A stretch of DNA of 64,000 bases, from NCBI RefSeq assembly GCF_003576375.1, contig NZ_QWGE01000001.1, forward strand, positions 558,001 through 622,000, in the 5' to 3' direction. Within the stretch, counting starts at the first letter, position 1. The number at the start of each line of letters is the position of its first letter. The stretch comes from Pontibacter oryzae (GTDB taxonomy: Bacteria; Bacteroidota; Bacteroidia; Cytophagales; Hymenobacteraceae). A model generated the notes under the pieces. The model did no database searches, was not told the DNA's origin, and saw only the letters and a list, made by a program, of their open reading frames with translations. The translations under genes were made by a program, and so were the position numbers. Shown here piece after piece: positions 1 to 7,669 of the stretch.

Positions 1-1
1 T

Positions 2-913
2 GCCCCGGTGATCATTATTGAGGGTGATGAGTACCTTTCGGACCCGATAAAGCGTGTGCCGAAGTTTCACTTGTACCACCACCACATTGGCGTGATCAGC
101 GGCATTAGTTGGGACCATATCAACGTATTTCCGAACCCCGAGATGTACCGCGAGCAGTTCCGTATTTTCGCAGAAATGACACCGAAGGCCGGCACCCTGA
201 TCTACAACCAGGACGATGAGCAGGTGCAGCTGGTAAGCGTGCCGCGCAATCCGGCCGATATTTCATACATTGGCTACGGCGTGCACGAGCACAGCATTCA
301 AAATGGCAAAACCATACTTCATACCAAGAAGGAAGGCGATGTGGAAGTGCAGCTTTTCGGAGAGCACAACCTGCGTAACATCAACGCAGCCAAGGAGGTC
401 TGCAAGAAAATCGGGGTGAAAGCCCACGATTTTTACGAGGCCCTGAAAACCTTTAAAGGCGCTGCTAAGCGCTTGCAGAAACTCGGCGAGGCGGCTACTG
501 CAAACATCTACCGCGACTTTGCGCATGCGCCCTCTAAAGTTAAAGCAACCACCGAGGCCGTGAAAAAACAGTTCCCAGAGCGTGACTTGGTGGCCGTGCT
601 GGAGCTGCATACTTTTAGCAGCCTAAACAAAAGCTTTATCCCGCAATACGCCGGCGCCCTGGATCTGGCCGATGAGCCGATCGTATACTTCAGCCCGAAA
701 ACCATTGCCCACAAGCGCATGGAAATGCTGACGGAGGACGAGTTGAAAACCGCCTTCGGCAACCCGAACCTGAAAGTATTCACCGACTCCGAGGCCCTGG
801 AAAAGCACCTGCTGGAGCGCGACTGGCAACATGCCAACCTGCTTCTGATGAGCTCAGGAACCTATAATAACATAAACCTGGAGGCGCTGACACAGGCGGT
901 TCTGAAAGCCTAG
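2..913 (+). CDS. mpl: Mpl-like Mur ligase (C-terminal two thirds, cut by window edge)
   Basis: The reading frame is open at base 2, so the gene begins before the window. Visible residues include an acidic IEGDEYLSD motif and HIGVISGISWDHINVFP, which match the central domain of UDP-N-acetylmuramate:L-alanyl-gamma-D-glutamyl-meso-diaminopimelate ligase (Mpl) and MurC. GEHNLRNINAA then opens the C-terminal Mur ligase domain. Mpl reattaches the released murein tripeptide to UDP-MurNAc in the cytoplasm during cell-wall recycling. The N-terminal ATP-binding P-loop would lie upstream and cannot be checked. MurC is the main alternative. The exonuclease gene starts 5 bases downstream, so the two are probably co-transcribed. 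Confidence 0.8.
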   Translation, partial: APVIIIEGDEYLSDPIKRVPKFHLYHHHIGVISGISWDHINVFPNPEMYREQFRIFAEMTPKAGTLIYNQDDEQVQLVSVPRNPADISYIGYGVHEHSIQNGKTILHTKKEGDVEVQLFGEHNLRNINAAKEVCKKIGVKAHDFYEALKTFKGAAKRLQKLGEAATANIYRDFAHAPSKVKATTEAVKKQFPERDLVAVLELHTFSSLNKSFIPQYAGALDLADEPIVYFSPKTIAHKRMEMLTEDELKTAFGNPNLKVFTDSEALEKHLLERDWQHANLLLMSSGTYNNINLEALTQAVLKA

Positions 914-918
914 CATAC

Positions 919-1725
919 ATGAAACTGAACCTGAAACGCCCCATCGTATTCTTTGACCTCGAAACCACAGGCACCGACATCGGCAAGGACCGCATTGTGG
1001 AACTTAGCGCCCTGAAGGTAATGCCTAACGGGGAGGAAGTCCTGAAAACGCGCCGCATCAACCCAACGATACCGATTCCGCTGGAGTCGAGCCTGATCCA
1101 TCAGATCTACGACGAGGATGTGGTCGACTGCCCTACATTTAAGCAAGTAGCCCGCGACCTGGAGAAGTTTCTGGAAGGCTGCGACCTAGCAGGCTATAAC
1201 CTGCTACGCTTCGATATTCCGTTGCTAGCCGAGGAGTTTCTGCGCTGCGATGTGGATTTCGACATAGAGAACCGGCATATTGTGGATGCCTGCCGTATTT
1301 TCCACCAGATGGAGAAGCGCACGCTTTCTGCGGCATACAAATTCTACTGCAACAAAACGCTGGAAAACGCCCACAGTGCCGAGGCAGACACCATTGCCTC
1401 TTACCATATCCTGATGGCGCAGCTAGATCATTACGAGCAAACGCCTTACGAAACTGCAGAAGGCACCACAGAATACCCGGTGCAAAACGATATGGGCGCG
1501 CTGCATAAGTTCACCTTCCAGAAAACCGCTGACCTTTCGGGCCGCATCGTTTACAACAACTCTGGCCAGGAGGTTTTTAACTTCGGAAAGTATAAGAATG
1601 TACCTGTAGAGGACGTGCTGAAAAAAGAGCCAAGCTACTACGACTGGATGATGAAAAGTGAGTTTCCGCTTTACACAAAGAAGATCTTAACCCGCATCAG
1701 GCTGCGCAACATGCAAATGTCATAA
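919..1725 (+). CDS. DnaQ-like DEDDh 3'-5' exonuclease
   Basis: A 268-residue protein. Residues about 8-175 form an exonuclease domain: DLETTGT supplies the first two acidic metal ligands and HSAEADT the catalytic His and last Asp, as in DNA polymerase III epsilon subunits. After about residue 210, FNFGKYKNVPVEDV and the following DWMM stretch resemble the C-terminal module of exodeoxyribonuclease X-like proteins. It probably trims DNA 3' ends in repair or proofreading; the in vivo substrate is inference. It follows the Mur ligase by 5 bases with no functional link evident, and is followed by a strong hairpin. Confidence 0.85.
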   Translation: MKLNLKRPIVFFDLETTGTDIGKDRIVELSALKVMPNGEEVLKTRRINPTIPIPLESSLIHQIYDEDVVDCPTFKQVARDLEKFLEGCDLAGYNLLRFDIPLLAEEFLRCDVDFDIENRHIVDACRIFHQMEKRTLSAAYKFYCNKTLENAHSAEADTIASYHILMAQLDHYEQTPYETAEGTTEYPVQNDMGALHKFTFQKTADLSGRIVYNNSGQEVFNFGKYKNVPVEDVLKKEPSYYDWMMKSEFPLYTKKILTRIRLRNMQMS

Positions 1726-1728
1726 GGC

Positions 1729-1805
1729 AAATCATACTTATACAAACAAGAAAGGGTGAGCTACATAATGTAACTCACCCTTTCTTGTTTGTATAAGTAT
1801 GATTT
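1729..1805. terminator. Bidirectional terminator-like perfect 32-bp inverted repeat
   Basis: Arms 1729-1760 and 1774-1805 are perfect reverse complements over 32 bases. After one mismatch, a further 5 bp pair inside (1762-1766 with 1768-1772), giving an almost fully paired 77-base hairpin. It lies between two convergent genes and its right arm runs into the stop codon of the lipoprotein gene at 1804. Position suggests termination in both directions; the stem is far longer than termination needs. Confidence 0.75.
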
Positions 1806-2436
1806 ATTTTCTGCCTGAACCTCTTGTGGAACGAAGCACGGGCACGTTTTTTAACAGGCTGTTATTTTCTGAGAATTTGTGCACGCAGTTGTTGCCTGGC
1901 GCCCTTGACGAGCATTCGCAGCCCGTAATGCGGTTGCCGGAGAACGTGAAGTAACAGAACCCGCAACCCGCCGATGACATACAAATATGCTTGGCGCCAT
2001 TGCTACTCAGGTAAAGGCTGTTATCGGCAGCAATATCCAACTCTAAAGCCATACTTCTAAAATCTCCGTTTTGCATACCTATCCCTACCAAGTAGTAGGC
2101 AGGCTCATCCTCTTGCGTTTCCTGCACTTTACGGATCATCACTTTGTCAACCACGGTACCATCTCCAAACTCCTGGATAAAAGGCTGCATTAGCTGGTCA
2201 GTGGAAACCATGTAATCCACGGTATCAAACACAACTTGTGCCAGCAAGCGTCCATCGTAAGGCGGCGGAGCTTCCGGGCCTTCAACAGCCTCATTGCCTT
2301 CCTCCTGTATAAACTCCCGGCCCGAACAAGAAGCGCCGATAATTGAAACAAAGAGGAGGAAGTATAAAAAGTATACGGGTCTAAGGGTAGCGTTTTGAGA
2401 GCTACCATTTCCGGTTTTATGCATGCGGGTAATCAA
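1804..2436 (-). CDS. Cysteine-rich lipoprotein of unknown function
   Basis: A 210-residue protein. After a hydrophobic stretch a lipobox IIGASC places the lipid-modified Cys at about residue 37, so the mature protein is probably attached to a membrane on the periplasmic side. The middle is acidic. Near the C-terminus six cysteines cluster within about 30 residues (CMSSAGCGFC, then GCEC and NNC), which suggests disulphides or a bound metal. I do not recognise a family. Met5 is an alternative start. The gene lies 4 bases after the M48 protease gene, so the two are likely one transcript driven by the promoter at 3258-3286. Confidence 0.7.
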   Translation of the reverse strand: MITRMHKTGNGSSQNATLRPVYFLYFLLFVSIIGASCSGREFIQEEGNEAVEGPEAPPPYDGRLLAQVVFDTVDYMVSTDQLMQPFIQEFGDGTVVDKVMIRKVQETQEDEPAYYLVGIGMQNGDFRSMALELDIAADNSLYLSSNGAKHICMSSAGCGFCYFTFSGNRITGCECSSRAPGNNCVHKFSENNSLLKNVPVLRSTRGSGRK

Positions 2437-2440
2437 GTTG

Positions 2441-3238
2441 TTATCTAGCTTTATAATACTGTAGCGCTTCTGGCATGTGCTTTCTTAAGTCAGCTTGCCT
2501 GGTTCCTGCACTTGGGTGCGTTGAAAGGAATTCAGGTGGAGCCTGACCGCCATTGGCTTCCATTCGTTGCCAGAAAGGTACTGCTTCTTCTGGATTATAG
2601 CCAGCCATGGCCATAAAAATCAAGCCTAAGCGGTCAGCTTCAGACTCTTGCGTACGACCATACTTCAGCAAACCAAGCTGAGAGCCAACACCATACACAG
2701 CAAGCGCTAAATTTTGGGCGGCACCCGGCTGTGTTCCGGCCAATGCCGATAAAGTTTGTCCGCCAAATTGCTGGGCCAGTTGCTGGCTCATGCGCTCGTT
2801 ACCATGTTTGGCAATGGCGTGGGCTATCTCGTGGCCCATTACTACGGCAAGGCCTGTTTCGTTTTGGGCTACAGGGAGCAAGCCTGTGTAAACCACCGTT
2901 TTGCCACCAGCCATGGCAAAAGCATTAACCTGATCGTCCTGAACCAAGTTAAATTCCCATTCAAAGCCTGCCAATTCGTTTTGCAACCCATTGGCGGCCA
3001 TATAGCGCTCTACAGCGTTCTGTATGCGCTGGCCCACACGCTTTACCATAGCTGTGGCTTGTGCATCCCGAGAGAGCTTGTTTTCCTTCAGGAACTGATC
3101 ATAGGCATCGTAGCTCAGGGCCTGCATCTCTGCATCAGATACCAGGTTTAGTTGGCGGCGGCCTGTAATCGGCACCGTTGTACATCCTATCAGCATAACT
3201 ATAGCCAACAGAAAAGCGAAAGTTTTTTTATACATCAT
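2441..3238 (-). CDS. M48-family zinc metalloprotease lipoprotein
   Basis: A 265-residue protein with a signal sequence and lipobox ending at Cys19 (MLIGC). HEIAH at residues 136-140 is the HExxH zinc site and ESEADRLG near residue 200 gives the third ligand, the pattern of the M48 group that includes LoiP, YcaL and BepA. These periplasmic proteases degrade or quality-check outer-membrane and other envelope proteins. No tetratricopeptide repeats follow, so it is closer to LoiP/YcaL than to BepA. The ATG at 3238 is followed directly by a second ATG; either could be used. A convincing promoter lies 20 bases upstream. Confidence 0.9.
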   Translation of the reverse strand: MMYKKTFAFLLAIVMLIGCTTVPITGRRQLNLVSDAEMQALSYDAYDQFLKENKLSRDAQATAMVKRVGQRIQNAVERYMAANGLQNELAGFEWEFNLVQDDQVNAFAMAGGKTVVYTGLLPVAQNETGLAVVMGHEIAHAIAKHGNERMSQQLAQQFGGQTLSALAGTQPGAAQNLALAVYGVGSQLGLLKYGRTQESEADRLGLIFMAMAGYNPEEAVPFWQRMEANGGQAPPEFLSTHPSAGTRQADLRKHMPEALQYYKAR

Positions 3239-3257
3239 TCTAAAATTTTAGTGGCAT

Positions 3258-3286
3258 CAAAAATATTGAATCAAAATTTGAACCAA
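3258..3286 (-). promoter_or_regulatory. Bacteroidota-type promoter for the M48 gene
   Basis: On the minus strand TTG (3284-3286), an 18-base spacer and TATTTTTG (3258-3265) fit the Bacteroidota -33/-7 consensus TTG-N17..23-TAnnTTTG. The -7 box lies 19 bases before the ATG at 3238, leaving a very short leader. Confidence 0.65.
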
Positions 3287-3556
3287 TTTTTGAAAACCAA
3301 ATGCAAATACATCAATTAATTACTATACTTCTATACTTAAATCAGCCTATCATTTGTTAATATCTCATAATCAGAGGCTAATAAAAGCAGCAAAGCATGC
3401 TCAATTATACGTTTCCGGCTATTAAAAATGTTATAAGCTGTCAGCGCTATACTAATTGCACCGTTTTAGTGTTACAAGGGACGGCAGTAAACTATAAATT
3501 ACCATACGTAACTATAAATTTTGGCCACTTTTAATGTGGCGCTACGTTATAAATCC

Positions 3557-3564
3557 TATTTTTG
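3557..3564 (+). promoter_or_regulatory. -7 box for the FAH-family gene
   Basis: TATTTTTG matches the Bacteroidota -7 consensus TAnnTTTG and lies 26 bases before the ATG at 3591. No clean TTG is found at the expected -33 distance. Because this box falls within an in-frame upstream extension of the gene (open from 3534), it supports 3591 as the real start. Confidence 0.5.
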
Positions 3565-3590
3565 AAAATAGAACTGAAAATACGCATTCC

Positions 3591-4202
3591 ATGAAAATAC
3601 TTGCTATCGGGCGTAATTATGCCGAGCACATTGCCGAACTGAAAAACGAGGTGCCAGACGAGCCCGTCATTTTCTTTAAGCCTGACACGGCCGTGCTCCG
3701 CCATAACGAGCCGTTTTATTACCCGGAATATACCCAGGATGTGCACCATGAGGTGGAACTGATTTTACGCATTGGCCGCGAGGGCAAGAACATCGAGAAG
3801 AAGTTTGCGCACAAATACTATGATGCCATCGGTCTGGGCATAGATTTTACCGCCCGCGACCTTCAGGCCAAGGCCAAAGCCAAAGGGCTGCCCTGGACAC
3901 TGGCCAAAGGCTTTAACGGCTCAGCCCCGGTTTCGGAGTTTCTGCCGCTCACCGATTTCCCTGACCTGAAAAACATAAGCTTCAGGCTAGACGTGAACGG
4001 CGAGACGAAGCAAAAAGGCAACTCCGGCATGATGCTGAACGATTTTGACGACATCATTGCTTACATCTCTAAATTTATAACCCTGAAGAAAGGGGACATT
4101 ATTTACACAGGAACACCCGAGGGCGTAGGCCCTGTTAAAATAGGAGACAGACTGGAAGGATATGTTGAAGATAAGAAACTCCTCGATTTTGAAGTTAAAT
4201 AA
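3591..4202 (+). CDS. Fumarylacetoacetate hydrolase (FAH) family protein
   Basis: A 203-residue single-domain FAH-fold enzyme from the ATG at 3591. HHEVELILRIG carries the acidic metal ligands, GIDFTARDLQ matches the family's conserved TARDLQ segment, and KGFNGSAP and YTGTPEGVG match the substrate-side loops. The family hydrolyses or decarboxylates small diketo acids or oxaloacetate-like compounds with a divalent metal; FAHD1-like oxaloacetate or acylpyruvate activity is a reasonable guess but the substrate cannot be read from the sequence. The frame stays open upstream to 3534, but start context and the -7 box favour 3591. Its end overlaps the M23 peptidase gene by 41 bases. Confidence 0.88.
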   Translation: MKILAIGRNYAEHIAELKNEVPDEPVIFFKPDTAVLRHNEPFYYPEYTQDVHHEVELILRIGREGKNIEKKFAHKYYDAIGLGIDFTARDLQAKAKAKGLPWTLAKGFNGSAPVSEFLPLTDFPDLKNISFRLDVNGETKQKGNSGMMLNDFDDIIAYISKFITLKKGDIIYTGTPEGVGPVKIGDRLEGYVEDKKLLDFEVK

Positions 4203-6102
4203 AAATTTACTGGCCACGGCCATACTTGCCATTACCAGTGCCTGGGGCGCACAAGCCCAGGCACCTGCCGCAAACCCTTCGGCAACGGCTGACGCCAATT
4301 ACTTTTTGTTCCCGATTAAGCCCGGAGAGCGCAATTACCTGTCGGGTACGATGGGCGAGATCCGCTCGAACCACTTTCATGGCGGCCTGGATATTAAGAC
4401 CGAGCAGCGCACTGGCCTGCCTGTGCATGCCGCCGCCGACGGCTATGTTTCACGTGTGAAGCAATCCAGCTACGGGTATGGTAACATTGTGTACATTACG
4501 CACCCAAACGGCTTGGTGACCACCTATGCTCACTTGCAGGAGTATTACAAGCCGCTGGCCGATTTCATGCTGCAAAAGCAGTACGAGAAACAGGTTTTTG
4601 ACCTGGAACTATTCCCGGAGCCAGGCCAGTTTCCGGTAAAGCGCGGCGATGTGATTGGTTTATCCGGTAACACGGGCGGGTCCGGGGGGCCGCACCTGCA
4701 CTTCGAGATCAGGGATAAGGAAGACCGTTTGTACAACCCGCTCAAGTATAAGTTTAAAGAGGTAATAGATACCACGCCACCGGATATTTACAGTCTGGGC
4801 ATTTCGCCGCTGAACATACATGCGCGCGTAAACAACGAGTTTAGCCGCGAGGAGTACCGCACCAAGCAGGTTGGCACCAACTATAGCATCTCGGACACCA
4901 TTTATGCCAACGGCCTGATTGGTTTGGAGCTGCAGACGATTGACAGGCTGGATGGCGCTGCCAACAAGAACGGCACACAGGAGGTAACTTTGTTAGTGAA
5001 TGGGGAGCAACTCTACAACCATTACATCGACAAGGTTCCTTTTGAACTATCACGCCAGGTATCACAGCATATTAACTATAACCAGTATAAAATGCGCGGG
5101 CGCACGTTCCAGAAAGCCTTCGTGGACTATGGCAACGACCTGCCGCTATACAAGGCGCGCGAGCGCGATGGCCGTATCGTAGTTCAGTCAGACTCGGTAT
5201 ACAAAATCCAGTTGGTGGCCCGCGACTCGTACAACAATACCTCTACCCTGACCTTTATCATAAAAGGGCAGCGACCAACCTTTACCAAAACCGTGGCTGC
5301 TGTAAAAAAACCGGCCATTGATTACGAGATCGTGGGGAATGTGCTGAAAATAAGCGCAACTGATACCAGCTCCACGCCGCAGAACATTGAGCTATACGTG
5401 GGCAAGCAGGCACTGATGCTGGTACCAAGCTACATGAAGAACTCTACCTCGGTGAGCCTCTACGACCTTCGCGCCGGCCTCCCTGACTCCATGCGCTTTT
5501 GTGGCTTGAGCACAGATTTTAACCTGCAGCAAATGGTGCCGCCGGCTAAGGATTTCCTGTTCACGAACCGCAACATGAAAGTGCTTTTCGACAAAGAAAC
5601 CCTTTACGATACCCTCTACTTGCAAACCAGGCTGGACGGCGATGTGTATACCATCGGGGATTATTTCACCCCGTTGCACAAGGCCATTAAAGTTACCATC
5701 ACTCCGCCAACCCAAGTTAAGGACAAGAGCAAAGCTGCCGTATACTTTTTAGGTACCGGGCGTGGCCGTGGTTACACAGGTGGCAAATGGGAAGGCAACT
5801 CCATTACTTTCACTACCAAAAACATGGGTAAGTTTAAGGTGATGGAAGATTCCAAAGAGCCATACATCCGGTTGGTGAGCAAAAACAGGAACGGCATCAG
5901 CTTTAAGATTTCAGACGATCTCTCGGGTATCAATTCATTCAACGCTTGGGTAGACGGCAAGTGGATACTGATGAAGTATGAACACAAGACTGCCACTATC
6001 TGGTCTGAGAAATTGGACAACAGCACTCCACTTTCCGGAGAGGTTATCCTCAAGGTAAAGGACAATGCCGGCAACGAGGCAACCTATACTTCGCGGATTT
6101 AA
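4162..6102 (+). CDS. Secreted M23-family (LytM-type) metallopeptidase
   Basis: A 646-residue exported protein. A positively charged start and hydrophobic segment ending AWGAQAQ give a signal peptide cleaved near residue 33. The LytM zinc domain spans about residues 55-200: NHFHGGLDI supplies the first His and Asp (H73, D77) and GGPHLHFEI the HxH pair, so catalytic residues are intact. A long beta-rich C-terminal region (about 210-646) is not assigned. Such enzymes cut peptidoglycan cross-links or act as scaffolds in cell separation. The ATG at 4162 lies inside the FAH gene; a TTG at 4189, in frame and still before the hydrophobic core, is an alternative start. Confidence 0.88.
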   Translation: MLKIRNSSILKLNKNLLATAILAITSAWGAQAQAPAANPSATADANYFLFPIKPGERNYLSGTMGEIRSNHFHGGLDIKTEQRTGLPVHAAADGYVSRVKQSSYGYGNIVYITHPNGLVTTYAHLQEYYKPLADFMLQKQYEKQVFDLELFPEPGQFPVKRGDVIGLSGNTGGSGGPHLHFEIRDKEDRLYNPLKYKFKEVIDTTPPDIYSLGISPLNIHARVNNEFSREEYRTKQVGTNYSISDTIYANGLIGLELQTIDRLDGAANKNGTQEVTLLVNGEQLYNHYIDKVPFELSRQVSQHINYNQYKMRGRTFQKAFVDYGNDLPLYKARERDGRIVVQSDSVYKIQLVARDSYNNTSTLTFIIKGQRPTFTKTVAAVKKPAIDYEIVGNVLKISATDTSSTPQNIELYVGKQALMLVPSYMKNSTSVSLYDLRAGLPDSMRFCGLSTDFNLQQMVPPAKDFLFTNRNMKVLFDKETLYDTLYLQTRLDGDVYTIGDYFTPLHKAIKVTITPPTQVKDKSKAAVYFLGTGRGRGYTGGKWEGNSITFTTKNMGKFKVMEDSKEPYIRLVSKNRNGISFKISDDLSGINSFNAWVDGKWILMKYEHKTATIWSEKLDNSTPLSGEVILKVKDNAGNEATYTSRI

Positions 6103-6173
6103 CAGCTGCCGCAAACATTGGAAAAAGGACCAGGAAATATCCTTCGCCTAACGATAAAGACATCAAAAAACCT

Positions 6174-6623
6174 ATGCAACTAAACATCGGAGACAATGCG
6201 CCTGATTTTGAAGGCAAAGACCAAAACGGAAATACAGTAAAGCTAAGCGATTACCGCGGCAAGAAGGTGATTCTATACTTCTACCCCAAGGATAACACCA
6301 GCGGCTGCACCGCCCAGGCCTGCAACCTCCGCGATAACCACGCAGACCTGCAGCAGCAGGGCTACCAAGTGATCGGCGTAAGTACCGACAGTGAGAAATC
6401 GCACCAGAACTTTATAGCCAAGCACGAGCTGCCGTTTACCCTGATCGCCGATACCGAGAAGGAAATTGTACAGCAGTATGGCGTTTGGCAGGAGAAATCG
6501 ATGTATGGGCGTAAGTATATGGGTACCATGCGCTATACCTTCGTTATTGATGAGGAAGGCATCATACAGGACATCATTACTAAAGTAAAGACCAAAGAGC
6601 ACAGCGCACAGATTTTAAAGTAA
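6174..6623 (+). CDS. bcp: Thioredoxin-dependent thiol peroxidase, Bcp/PrxQ type
   Basis: A 149-residue peroxiredoxin of normal length for the family. PKDNTSGCTAQAC contains the peroxidatic Cys45 and, five residues on, resolving Cys50, the atypical two-cysteine arrangement of Bcp/PrxQ. The enzyme reduces hydrogen peroxide and organic hydroperoxides in the cytoplasm with thioredoxin as electron donor. The short 71-base gap to the M23 gene has no terminator, so it may be partly co-transcribed; a clear terminator follows at 6627. Confidence 0.93.
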   Translation: MQLNIGDNAPDFEGKDQNGNTVKLSDYRGKKVILYFYPKDNTSGCTAQACNLRDNHADLQQQGYQVIGVSTDSEKSHQNFIAKHELPFTLIADTEKEIVQQYGVWQEKSMYGRKYMGTMRYTFVIDEEGIIQDIITKVKTKEHSAQILK

Positions 6624-6626
6624 ACC

Positions 6627-6665
6627 AATCGCAGCTACCCAATTTAAGTAGCTGCGATTTTTTGT
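6627..6665 (+). terminator. Rho-independent terminator after bcp
   Basis: A perfect 12-bp stem (6627-6638 with 6648-6659) around a 9-base loop, followed by a run of T, starting 3 bases after the bcp stop codon. Confidence 0.85.
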
Positions 6666-6772
6666 TATATTTACACTTGTACGAACTGGTGGCAATGCTT
6701 TTCAGCTATAAAGCTAAGCTCGCTCTAGTACAGCATCTTAACACATTCCTACATATTAAACTTAATTAAACT

Positions 6773-7630
6773 GTGAATCCACACAACCAAAGCATTGACG
6801 AACTGAAGCAGACTGCTGCGCAGGTACGTCGCGATATCGTACGCATGGTGCATGGCGTAAACTCAGGGCACCCGGGCGGTTCGCTGGGCTGCACCGACTA
6901 TTTCGTTTCCCTATATTTCAGGCTGATGAATTACAGTACCGACTTTACGATGGAAGGTAAAGGCGAAGACCTGTTTTTCCTCTCTAACGGGCACATTTCG
7001 CCGGTATGGTACAGTGTGCTGGCGCGTGCCGGTTTCTTCGATGTTAAAGAACTGAGCACGTTCCGTAAGCTAAACTCCAGGCTGCAGGGCCACCCTACCA
7101 CCCACGAGGGGCTGCCAGGCGTGCGTATAGCCTCAGGCTCATTGGGCCAAGGGCTTTCTGTGGCTATCGGTGCTGCTCAGGCTAAAAAGATAAACAAAGA
7201 CAAAGGCCTGGTATACGTACTGATGGGCGATGGCGAATTAGAGGAAGGCCAGGTTTGGGAAGCCTCCATGTACGCCCCACACCACAAAGTAGACAACCTG
7301 ATTGCCACCGTAGACCGCAACGGCCAGCAGATAGATGGCTCCACAGAAGAAGTAATGAGCCTGGGCGATTTACGCGCAAAATTTGAAGCATTTGGCTGGC
7401 ATGTGCTGGAGGCTGATGGCAATAACTTTGAATTACTCCTTCCTGCCTTCGAAGAAGCTATTTCAGCCACAGGCAAGGGCAAACCTGTCATAATCCTCAT
7501 GGATACGGAGATGGGCTTTGGTGTTGACTTTATGATGGGCTCACATAAATGGCATGGTGTGGCGCCAAACGATGAGCAGCTGGAAATTGCGTTGCAGCAG
7601 TTGGCAGTGAAAGTGGCCGCTGACTATTAA
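6773..7630 (+). CDS. Transketolase, N-terminal (thiamine diphosphate-binding) subunit
   Basis: A 285-residue protein starting at GTG 6773. SGHPGGSLG, ASGSLGQGLSVAIG and MGDGELEEGQVWEA are the conserved diphosphate and magnesium-binding segments of the pyrimidine/PP half of transketolase. Two-gene transketolases transfer two-carbon ketol units in the non-oxidative pentose phosphate pathway in the cytoplasm. The matching C-terminal subunit lies at 9122-10081. Oddly, an unrelated gene for a secreted von Willebrand A protein sits between the two halves. No recognisable ribosome binding site precedes the start. Confidence 0.92.
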   Translation: MNPHNQSIDELKQTAAQVRRDIVRMVHGVNSGHPGGSLGCTDYFVSLYFRLMNYSTDFTMEGKGEDLFFLSNGHISPVWYSVLARAGFFDVKELSTFRKLNSRLQGHPTTHEGLPGVRIASGSLGQGLSVAIGAAQAKKINKDKGLVYVLMGDGELEEGQVWEASMYAPHHKVDNLIATVDRNGQQIDGSTEEVMSLGDLRAKFEAFGWHVLEADGNNFELLLPAFEEAISATGKGKPVIILMDTEMGFGVDFMMGSHKWHGVAPNDEQLEIALQQLAVKVAADY

Positions 7631-7669
7631 CAGAAACGTAGCCCAAGGCAACATACTCGTAAAGGCATT

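Larger units (their letters stand above)
3239..3590. other. Divergent AT-rich intergenic region
   Basis: A 352-base non-coding stretch between the divergent M48 and FAH genes. It holds the M48 promoter at one end and a -7-like box for the FAH gene at the other. The middle (about 3300-3530) is AT-rich with several TATACTT/AAGTATA-like words and no open frame or strong hairpin that I can support. Confidence 0.6.

Noticed and set aside
3534..3590. Upstream extension of the FAH gene
   Set aside because: The -7 box at 3557-3564 falls inside it, and the family begins at MKILAIGRNYAEH, encoded from 3591.
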